This document shows positions 21,415 to 31,100 of a DNA stretch of 64,000 bases, piece by piece. Source of the stretch: Emiliania huxleyi CCMP1516 (Eukaryota; Haptophyta; Isochrysidales; Noelaerhabdaceae); NCBI RefSeq assembly GCF_000372725.1, contig NW_005200993.1, positions 200,108 to 264,107 on the forward strand. Direction: 5' to 3'. The translations under genes were made by a program, and so were the position numbers. The notes beneath the pieces are model-generated. The model was not told where the DNA came from. It saw only the letters and a list, made by a program, of their open reading frames with translations, and made no database searches. Numbering within the stretch: the stretch's first letter is position 1; the number at the start of each line of letters is the position of its first letter.

Positions 21415-22278
21415 CTACGGAGAGGGCTCGCCTTGTTTGTCGACAGAGACAGAGGGCAAGCTGTTCGGGACGATCTTTTCAATGTTGGCCGTCCGGACAA
21501 AGTCAGCGCACCTGCGCGTCCGCGGGGAACCGGCGCTCAGACCGCGGCAGGGTGAGGCGGCGTGCGGGCGCACGCACTCGACAAACTTGTTGACGGCCGC
21601 CTCGCACGCAAACACAGTCTGAAGCGGGCGGAGGGCGCACGAGGCTTGCCGGCTCGGGCCTGGGCGGAGGAGCGAGGGCGGGCGGGCGGCGGCGCAGCGC
21701 GGAGCACACCTCTCCGGCGGGCTGGCCGGACATGCGCTGATAGCACTCGAGCACGGCTGCTCGCTGCTCGGTGCACGCGCGTGGGTTGAAGGGCGGCCGG
21801 TACTCCCGCTCGTGCAGAGCCTCGACCTGGGCGGAGAGGGACGGCGCAGCGGTGAGGTTCGGCCGTCGCGGAGACAATCACACGCGGCGCGCCTTGGCGT
21901 TGATCTCCGCCTCCCGCCGGGCCGACTCGTCTCTCGCGTCGGCGATCTGCGCCCCAGCACCCTTGGAGCCCTCCTCTGCCGCCTGCTGCCGCATCACACC
22001 CACAGCGTACTCCGCGCCCTGCTGGAAGGCCAGCTGAAGCTGCTCCTCAATCTCGCCTGACGGGTGCAGGCGGCGCGTAAAATTACAAGCCTCACAGCCA
22101 GCCTGCAATCGTGCGCGTGGCGTGTCTCATCGCTCTCACCGCGCGTTGTCGTCACTGGGGCCTCCGTGTTTGCGGAGGACTCGCTGGCGCGCTGCAGCAG
22201 CTCGGGTGTCATGCGGACGCTGAAACCGCCAGCCGCTGCCTCAGGAGGCGCCTCCTCTCTGCTGGCAGAGCTGCCCAT
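21415..22278 (-). CDS. MIC19/CHCHD3-like MICOS subunit
   Basis: Four exons, 22278-22140, 22056-21884, 21826-21710 and 21618-21415, give 210 residues in one frame. The start MGSSAS fits N-myristoylation, as in metazoan MIC19. The middle is a charged helix (EEQLQLAFQQGAEYAVGVMRQQ). The C-terminal part has a twin CX9C motif: C-x9-C in ACTEQRAAVLECY and C-x9-C in ACEAAVNKFVECV, the second one being brought into frame only by the third intron. Twin CX9C proteins are oxidised by the Mia40 pathway in the mitochondrial intermembrane space; MIC19 links the MICOS complex to cristae junctions and the outer membrane. The last ~50 residues after the motif are less certain and might include another intron. 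Confidence 0.8.
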
Positions 22279-22305
22279 TGATCCTCGCCGAACTCGGGGC
22301 ACGAC

Positions 22306-22440
22306 GAAGAAGAATTCTTCTGCGTCTCACAGCACACTGGCACGACAAGGGCGCGGACTGGCGCGGACTGGCACACACACCGGCTCACGAAGAAGAATTT
22401 TGACCAACTTCCCGCGCGAAGAAGAATTTTACAATAGGGA
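22306..22440 (+). repeat. Dispersed repeat with GAAGAAGAATT and CACAGCACACTGGCACGAC
   Basis: The block around 22323-22350 recurs at 34224-34290 and 38538-38570, also on the plus strand. Within this copy GAAGAAGAATT occurs three times (22306, 22388, 22417). Nothing coding. Confidence 0.6.
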
Positions 22441-22737
22441 GTCCACCGTGCTGCGAGCCCGTCGCTGTCCCTTGTCAGGAGCAGGAGAACTAGGAGAGCG
22501 CAACCAGTAGGAGGCCCGCGCCTGCCCCCGTGCCGCCGGGTGCAACCTGTCCTATACGAGAGAGGAATCCCTGGGACCCTGTCGTGTGGGTGAACCCTGC
22601 CCAGCCCCCCTCCGTGTCGCGATGCGCTCCCCGCTCCCGTTCCCCTGTGTCCCTGATCGTCCTTACAAGATCCTGCTCGCGCAGGTGGGGACCCTGTCCT
22701 TCTCCCACCCCTCGTTTGGCGTGCCCGTTTTATTTAT

Positions 22738-23004
22738 TTATTTATAGAATTTTACAAGAAAAGGCGGTCGCACGACACGATTCACGCGACAGGCGAGGCG
22801 CGGCCGACGGCTTCCTCTGCCGTCGCCCGCACCACAGGAGCAGTCACACCACCACTCCCACGGCACGAGGTACTTGTTGCGCGCGACGACAGCCGCGCTG
22901 TTGTACGAGGTCGCGACGCCGTCGACGACCGGCCAGCCTCCGTGCTTGGTGAGCGGGCTGTGCAGACCGTCGGCCACGACCTCGGTGATCTTGAGGACGG
23001 GCGC
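22738..23004 (-). pseudogene. Orphan C-terminal exon of a Hint (hedgehog/intein) domain protein
   Basis: A polypyrimidine-CACAG acceptor (ending at 23005) precedes 88 codons. The peptide contains DGLHSPLTKHGGWPVVDGV and then ATSYNSAAV, which matches the C-terminal strand pair of hedgehog-type Hint domains (APLTxHG-x-VVDGVxAS). Such domains self-cleave proteins. No upstream Hint exon with the catalytic N-terminal Cys is visible up to the next gene at 23542, so this is either a severed gene end or an exon whose partners I failed to recognise. The tail after the motif is Cys/Trp/Arg-rich. Confidence 0.55.
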
Positions 23005-23541
23005 CTGTGGGGGGGAAGGAGGCTGCTGAACCCAGCTCCCAGCTAGCAGAGACGCTGACTCAGACTCTTCTGAATCTGATTGGGTCGCGCCGTATGTCTT
23101 TTGTGAGATGCTTGTACTGTACGCCTCTTGGGATAAGCTGAAAAGACAGCCAGCGTCTGGAGGACTGGAGAGCCGCTTCTGCCACGGCGCGGGGAGTTCT
23201 GCGCGCGCTCTCGAGACCTCTCGAGCTCGCCGTCCGCGCCAGACGGATGCGCCCGAGCGGCGCGAGCCACGGATCGTTTAGTGACTAGTGTCCCCAGCTA
23301 TGGGTGTGTCCACGTTGGAGCCAGGTGTGGTGGTGGACGCGAGAATAGCTCCTCCGCCGTGGGGTCTCACATGGAGAGGCAACCGATGCGAGTCGACTGG
23401 CGAGCCGTCACCTCGTCTGAGCGCTGAAACTGTCCACTGAGGAGTGAGGTGTGTGTGTGTGTGTGGAGCGTCGAAATCCCGTCGCGGTTTCGTATCAAGA
23501 CTCACTCACTCACTTTCTCATTTCCTCGCAATGTGCCCGTT
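23005..23541. other. Intergenic, no supported gene
   Basis: Short frames only. A GTGTGT run lies at 23451-23463. Confidence 0.4.
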
Positions 23542-24372
23542 TCAGTTCCAGTAAAACGTGTGGTTGAGACGAGGTGTGATGTCTGCATGCGCGCGCACGC
23601 CAACCGACCTAATACGAAAGAACACCAATTTACATGCCGCGCCTGGACCCTGCCGCAGGCTCGCGCTCAAGTGCTCAAAGTGCACTCGATACAGCCGAGC
23701 GATTTCCATGTGTGCGGCCGACTCTCCCGCGCCAAAGGGTGTGTGGAACCAATCGTCGTACGAGATAATGGACCCCGCTCGCAGCAGGTTGTGTTCAAAC
23801 AGCCATCGCTGCGCGTCCATGGTGGAAGTGTATAGGTCGCAGTTGAAGTCAGCAAATAGCGCTGGCAAAGCCGAGGCCGCGACCGCCGGGGTGAGCGACT
23901 CGTTATAATATCCCCCAATCAAGCGAATCCGACTGGCGTGACCGTTCAATTGCTTCATACGCTTGTCGATTGCCTCGTCGACGCTGAGCGGCTTCGACTC
24001 TCTCGTCTTTGGGATGTAGTCCCAAATGCCCTCTCGAGGCTTCGACTTCACGTGGTAGCGGCCGCTCAGCTCATGGACATCCGAGAACGTGCCCGGCTTC
24101 CAAAGGGGGTTTTGATAGGTCTCCCCCGTTGCATCTGGGAGCCCCCGGAACGAATCAAAGCCCCAATACGTGCGGTGCGTGGCAACGGAAGAGACGCTCT
24201 TCATCTCGGACGGCACGCCAAACTGAAAGCAGTCGTGCGGGGTTGGCGGTAGGCAGGAGTGCTCGTTCTGCACCAGCCAGCTGAGGACAGCTGCGCGACC
24301 TTTGCATTGCAGGCTCTTGGGCAGAAGCGTCACGTCGCACTGGCCGCCGACGGACACGACGAGAGAGAGCAT
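23542..24372 (-). CDS. TylF/MycF-type O-methyltransferase
   Basis: 276 residues, single exon, ATG at 24372. The motifs run in the order expected for the TylF (macrocin O-methyltransferase) family of SAM-dependent methyltransferases: WGFDSFRGLP (residues about 69-78), IRLIGGYYNESL, FNCDLYTST, and SIISYDDWFHTPFG with nearby GESAAHMEI. The Asp-Asp of YDDW and the D-C-D-L-Y motif correspond to metal- and substrate-binding positions. Members act on sugars and small molecules; in algae their substrates are mostly unknown. The N-terminus is hydrophobic (MLSLVVSVGG) and might be a signal, and three Cys occur in the first 50 residues. The gene lies just downstream of a very long GT microsatellite. Confidence 0.82.
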   Translation of the reverse strand: MLSLVVSVGGQCDVTLLPKSLQCKGRAAVLSWLVQNEHSCLPPTPHDCFQFGVPSEMKSVSSVATHRTYWGFDSFRGLPDATGETYQNPLWKPGTFSDVHELSGRYHVKSKPREGIWDYIPKTRESKPLSVDEAIDKRMKQLNGHASRIRLIGGYYNESLTPAVAASALPALFADFNCDLYTSTMDAQRWLFEHNLLRAGSIISYDDWFHTPFGAGESAAHMEIARLYRVHFEHLSASLRQGPGAACKLVFFRIRSVGVRAHADITPRLNHTFYWN

Positions 24373-24466
24373 CCCAGCCCGGCGGGCTGCTGGGAGCGGC
24401 GTCTGACGACGACGCTCGCAACGTCATTTCTTTTTAGGCGCGGCGCCGGAGACCGCCCTTGAATCG

Positions 24467-24687
<221 letters not shown>

Positions 24688-25117
24688 CACACTCGCCGCT
24701 TCGAGGGCTGCCAGGGCGGTTGCAGCCAGGACGGCGGCGGAGGCAGCGCAGCGCTCGTAGAGTCTAGGGAGAGAAGAGCGCGTGCAGCACTCTGAGGACG
24801 TCCCTCCCTGAGTTTGAGTACAGAGAGCTAGTGCCGGACGCTTGCCATGATGCATGAACTTGTCCCTTCCCTTCCAATGCTCAAGTGCTCTCAAGGGTCG
24901 AGGGGTCCCGTACCACGCGGAATAGTGCTCAAGTGCTCAAGGGTCGGATGAAGAGCTCCGAAAGAAAAGAAAGAAAACGGCAGCGCGCCGCGGGGTTTTA
25001 CCAACTCGCGATGAATTTTACTTCGGGCGACAGGAAAAGAGACCCGACGCTCTTGCGAGCCTGCCCCCGGGCGTGCGCTCTCGACGCTCCGCTGGTCTCC
25101 TGCACCATCGTCGCTCC

Positions 25118-27718
25118 ATGGTGGAGAAGTTCGCAGAGGTCGCTTCCCTGCGTGAGCTTCTCTACACCGGCTCAGGCGACGCCCCTCTCCGGCTCGTGCG
25201 GGCCCGCTGGTTGCTCGAGCACTTTCAGGCGGCAGGCAATGAGAAGGAAAGGCTCGGGTCACGTCGGGAGCTCGAGAAGGCGTACGGCGATGCGCCGTAC
25301 GCATGCGGCGCGATGTTGGACCGTATCCTCGCTGAGCTGGCCAGTTCGCAGTACGCCGGCGCGCGGCGCGAGGGATGGGCAACGGCCCAGAAGCGGAAGC
25401 CACTCCCTGTTCCAATCGCTTTCCCCTCAGCAGCGGCGATATCATACATGCACCTCGATGCCTCGCACCCGGACCCAAACGGCCGATGTCTGCGCGAGCT
25501 CTGGCTGCCGTTTGTTGAGTGGTACTACTCGGAGCGCGTGCGTCAACTTCTCCACTGCGCTGAGATCGAGGGGCGAGAGGCGCGGGTGGAGGACGAGGCG
25601 GGGGAGCTGCTCAGCGACGACGCGGTGCGGTCGAGTGCCGACTTCGGGATCTTTATCGACCACGCCTCGGTAGTGGGCGCGGCGGACGACGCGGCCTTGC
25701 GAAAGCAGGGTCTAGACGGGCTGGGTGTCATCTTCAGCCACCCAGCGATCGCGAGTCTGCTGAGCACCCGGGCTCCAGCGGGAGCGGCGGTCGACGGTGG
25801 CTTTGAGGATCGCGGCTGGTGTGCGCCCCTCCTTGATTCACTTGGGGTCGCTGCACCACTCACATCGCAAGCACGCCATCGTAGGTGCACCTTTGAGAGG
25901 CTTTTGGCGACGCTGATGAAGAGGCCCGAAGTAATTCTCGACCTCGGCCGCTTCACGATCGACATGGCTTGTATTGGTCCGCCGCGCGCGCTGCGCATCG
26001 GCGGCAAGCCCTTCGCCGATCGGAGCGTGAGCGAGCTCGCCAAGCAGGGGTCGTACATCGACCCCCAAGAGGCCGGCGTTCGTGGCACCTTGAGCGTCAC
26101 CGGCCGGTGTGCACCTCTCTCGCCCGAGTCGTTCGACGCGCTTCTCGAGAGCAAGCGTTTCTCCATCAGTGCCGACGTTGCAACGGTGGCACAGTTGTAC
26201 CGCGAGGTGGTGATAGCCTATCTGGGTAGTGCCAAGAAGCTCGCCTTCGAGCAGCTCGAGTGGAGCTCGGAAGACTACAGCGATCTCGGAAAGGCGTTGC
26301 GCCACTGCGGTGCGCTCGAGACGCTCATTCTTGACTGCATGGGGATGCAGGAGGCGGATATGGCCGCGGCGTTCAAGGGTCTATCGCTTCCCACCCTGAC
26401 GACGCTTGAGGTGAAGGTTTGCACCTCTCTCCTCTCGCTCGCCGACCTCTCAGCCTTCACGACGCTGCGCACGCTCTACGTGGGTCGCTGCACCTCGCTC
26501 ATCGCGCTATCGAATCTATCGGCACTGACTGCACTGCAAATGATCGATCTCAGCGGATGCTCTCAGCTCAAGTCTCTGCCCAGCCTCAAGGCACAGTGCC
26601 CTGCGCGAAAGGCTACGCACTCGCGCGCGGACACAGGCTGTTCCGTGTGCGTCTAGGCGCTCAGCTCGTTGCAAGACCTCGACCTGTCAGGCTGCACGAG
26701 CCTTGCAGAGCTGCCGGACCTGTCGGGTCTGGCAGCTCTGCAGACGCTCGACATGAGCGGCTGCACTTCGATGGCGGCGCTGCCTGCCCTCTCGGGTCTC
26801 ACCTCGCTGCAAATGCTCGACCTCAGCTCGTGCGGCGCTTTGACAGCACTCCCAGAGCTCGAGTCGCTGCCAGCCTTGCAGACCCTCGACCTCGGCGGCG
26901 GATGCCGGAAGCTCAAGGCGCTGCCCGACCTGTCGAACCTTGGCAGCCTCACCGCACTCGATCTCGGCGGCTGCAGCTCACTCGAGGTAGTGGCTCTGCC
27001 CTCCCCCCCCTCGGACGAATTTTCAAACAGGTCGGATGCCGCAGGCGCTCCCGAGCCTTGCGGCGCAGACCCGGCTGCGGGCGTTGTACCTTGGACGCTG
27101 CGCAAAGCTCACGGTGCCACGTAACCGGCCTAGCTACATGCCGGCCCCCTGTCCCACTGTGCCTCCCGGGCTGCAGGCGCTCCCCGGCCTGAACGCGCTC
27201 CAGTCGCTGCAGACGTTTGAGCTCGGTGGTTGCTGGGGTCTCAAGGTATATTCCGGGGACACGTGGGAGCCACTCCTTCCTCATGAAATTGATGGCGGTG
27301 AGCCATCTCGGCGAGCACATCCACACCGTTGCATAAAGCCTAGGCACTGCCCGACATGGCATCGCTCCGTTCGCTTCACACGCTCGACCTGGAAGACTGC
27401 TCTTCGCTCGAAAGTTTGCCCGACCTCTCGTCGTTGCCGCTGCTGCAATCCCTCAAGGTTTGCCTACCGGAGCAGTACAAATGCGAGCGACACCGTGACA
27501 ATAAAACTATGCGAATGCCAATGACCGCTCCGGGTGTGGGCATCACACTCGCGACCATTGCCACAGGTGAATGGCTGCAGCTCTCTGCAGCCACCACCCG
27601 ACGTGGAGGTGCTCATGCGACGCTGGAAGAGGCAGCGGCGCATTCGGCGGTGCTTCACGCTGTGTTTCAAGGCCGCGGCCACTCCGCCTCTGCGCTCGTC
27701 TCAGTCGTGATACGCTAA
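25118..27718 (+). CDS. Leucine-rich-repeat protein with one LRR per exon
   Basis: Five exons (25118-26590, 26657-26986, 27045-27113, 27177-27245, 27344-27718) give 771 residues. The first ~410 residues are not repeats and match no family I recognise. From about residue 420 there are LRRs of the LxxLxxLDLSGCxxLxxLPxL type, with a conserved Cys at the end of each strand segment as in Cys-containing LRRs. All four introns are in phase 0 at the same place in the repeat, just before A-L-P; exons 3 and 4 are exactly 69 nt, one 23-residue LRR each. Intron 1 (26591-26656) is GC-AG, the rest GT-AG. The final exon may be cut by a further intron at GT 27458, so the last ~85 residues are uncertain. Likely a protein-binding scaffold. 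Confidence 0.75.
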
Positions 27719-28146
27719 CACAGCTGCCAGGCAGCTGCGCTCCCACCGGCACCGGCATCGGCGCCGGCGCCGGCGACGGTTCCAGACCCAGCTGCCGAGA
27801 CCCTGCGCACTCTGCAGCTGCCAGCTCTGCCTCTGGCAGCTCGCCTCGGAGCTGCACCGGCCACGGCCCACGCGGGCCACCGCCATCGGTGAGCTGTGAC
27901 AGCTCGTGAGACTCGCCAGCGATGCGAGTGCGAGCAAAACTAAGCACACATATGTCTCTTAATCTCATAAATGGCATGCTTCCTTCAGAGCGAGAGCGGC
28001 ATGTACACACGGAACTCAGGCACGAGATAAGAGCAGTTAAATGCACACACAGCAGAGAGCGGAGGTGTTTGCCGACCGTGCGCAGAGCGCGCGCCTTTGC
28101 CTATCACGTAGTGGCTGCCACGCGCCCGCGGGGCAGAAGCTGGAAC
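27719..28146. other. Intergenic, no supported gene
   Basis: Separates the convergent LRR and ABC genes. Contains GGCACC/GGCGCC short repeats at 27740-27775. Nothing coding. Confidence 0.45.
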
Positions 28147-31100
28147 TCATGTGTTTTGTGCAGCTATCAAGCCGGCATAGACGCCGTTCAGCGACATGAG
28201 CTCCTCGTGCCGTCCCTGCTCCACGACGACGCCGCGGTCGACGACTGCGATCTTGTCGGCGTGCCGGATGGTGCTCAGCCGGTGGGCGATCGTGACCGTC
28301 GTCCGCCGCTGCTTCTGCATGATCTCGTCGATCGCCGCCTGCACCACCCGCTCGCTCGTCGTGTCGAGCGCCGACGTCGCCTCGTCGAGCAGCAGGATGG
28401 CCGGCTTGCGCACGACGGCGCGCGCTATCGCGATGCGCTGCTTCTGCCCGCCGGACAGCATGCCGCCCCGGATGCCCACGTTGGTGTTGTATCCGTGCGG
28501 CAGGTTGCTCATGATGAAGCCGTGCGCGTTCGCGTTGCGCGCCGCCTCCTCCACCTCCTCGCGGCTCGCGCCCTCCTTGCCGTACGCGATGTTCTCGGCG
28601 ACGGTGCCAAGGAAGAGGACCGGCTCCTGCCCCACCAGCGCGATCTGCGAGCGCAGCCAGCGCACGTTAATATTTCGCAGGTCGACGCCGTCCAGGAAGA
28701 CGGCTCCCGAGATGGGGTCGTAGAAGCGCTCGATTAGGTTGATGATGGTCGACTTGCCGCTGCCGGACGGGCCGCAAAGCGCGCACGTCTGCCCCGCGCC
28801 AATCTCGAGGGAGTAGCCGTTGCAGATGATGTGGTCGGGCGCGGCGGGGTACGCAAAGATGACATTCTGCACCGATATGTCGCCGCGCAGCCCGCGCAAG
28901 CGCGTGCCCTTGTTGTCGGTGGGGTCGATGCGCGAGCGGCGCGAGAGGAGGGCAAACAGGAGGCGCGCGGCGGAGAGCGCGTTCTGCGAGTCCGTCACGA
29001 TGACTCCGACGGCGCCCATGCCGATCGACATGAAGAAGATGACCATTACGGGGATGAGGAACTTCTCGAGCAGCTCGTAGATCTGCGCGTCGGCGCAGCC
29101 CGTCACGGCGTCGGCCTGGATGTCGCCGTCGGCGACCGCATCCGGGTCGAGGAACATCTTCATGATGTTTGCCGTCAGCTTCTCGACGTCCGCCGTGATC
29201 AGGATGCAGCCATAGTAGCAGACGGCGCCGATGAAGATGACGGGCGCGCCCTTGCCGATGCCGACGGCGCAGCCGGTCAGCGCCGAGGCGCGCGTCGCCT
29301 GCCGCAACTGCGTGTCGCAGGTCCGCTCGTACTCCTCGTAGAAGCGCCGCTCTGCGCCGTACGATGCGACGGTCCGGATGCCGAGCACCACCTCGCCCAC
29401 GAGCGAGCCGACATTCTTCTGCGCCTGCGGCCCCTCGCCCGTCGGGCGCGGATTCTTGATCCCGAAGACGACGACGAGCAGCAGACCCATCGCCACGGCC
29501 ATAACGGGCGCCGACGCGAGCATCACGACGCCGAGCTGCCAGTAGCCGTACTTGAAGACGAGGAACGTGCCGAAGCAGATGGTCGAGATCTGGCGGATGG
29601 CGACGGCGAGCTTCTCGCCGTTGACCGCCTGCACCAGCGTCAGCTTCTCGCCGAGGAAGAGGGTGAGTGCGCCGGCAGAGTTCTCCGGGTCGTCGAAGAA
29701 ACCGATCTCCTGCACGGGCGAGCGGCGCCGGTTAGGGAGGGAGTCGAGCGATTGCTATATCCACTAGTCGTCCGATGTCCTGCTTGACGAGCGAGCGGAT
29801 GCTCACGGCGCGCAAGTTGCGCGTGAGGTGCTCGCCGGTCATGCCAAAGAGGCCGAGCTCGCAAGTGACGACGGGAACGAAGGCGAAACCGATGGCGACG
29901 TACGCGATGGCCTAGTCTCGGACAATCTCGGGTCATCTCGGGCAATCTCGCGCGGTCTGGCGGCGACGTACGAGCGGGCCCAAAAGATGACGTCGTCGTG
30001 GATGCGGCCTGGGTCGGTCCGGAAGAGGGAGACGGAGAGCTTCGTGAAGGCGAAGCCGAGCGCGGGAACCGCCCAGCCGTCGAGCATCGAGAAGAAGGAG
30101 CCTATCCATCACGAAGGACGCGTTGCTAATGAGGCAGCTCGGCTGGCCGGCCGTCCACCGCCGAGGGGGCGGGCGCCGATGGCGAGGAGGAGGCCGTCGC
30201 CCCGCTTCTGCAGCCGCGAGACGCGCCAGAAGACCCACTCTTTCTCGTCGTGCTTGCCCACCGACAGCTCCGGCGCGCCCGCCTTGCCGCTCCACTGGAA
30301 GTGCTGTCCGGGCGGGAGGGGCGAGTGCGGCAGCAGCGCCGTGTCGCCGGCGCCGGCCGTGGTGCGGCTCGTGGACGAGACGAGAGAAGGGTAGGCCGTG
30401 ATCAGCACGTCGTCGTCGGCGTCGGCGGGCACGGCGGCCTCGTCCGGCGCGGGGGCGGGCTGCCTGTTGGCGAGCTCCTGGAACTTGCCTCCGTCGATGG
30501 CGACGAGCTCGTCCCACGTGCCTTGCTCGACCACCACACCCTGGTCGACGACTGCGATCTTGTCGGCGTGCCGGATGGTGCTCAGCCGGTGGGCGATCGT
30601 GACTGTCGTCCGCCGCTGCTTCTGCATGATCTCGTCGATCGCCGCCTGCACCACCCGCTCGCTCGTCGTGTCGAGCGCCGACGTCGCCTCGTCGAGCAGC
30701 AGGATGGCCGGCTTGCGCACGACGGCGCGCGCTATCGCGATGCGCTGCTTCTGCCCGCCGGACAGCATGCCGCCGCCCTGCCCCACCGATGACTCGTACC
30801 CATTCGGCAGGTTGCTCATGATGAAGCCGTGCGCGTTCGCGTTGCGCGCCGCCTCCTCCACCTCCTCGCGGCTCGCGCCCTCCTTGCCGTACGCGATGTT
30901 CTCGGCGACGGTTCCCACAAAGAGGACCGGCTCCTGCCCCACGAGGCCGATCTGCTGCCGCAGCCAGCGCACGTTGACGTCTCGCAGGTCGACGCCGTCC
31001 AAAAAGACGGCTCCCGAGATGGGGTCGTAGAAGCGCTCGATTAGGTTGATGATGGTCGACTTGCCGCTGCCGGACGGGCCGCAAAGCGCGCACGTCTGCC

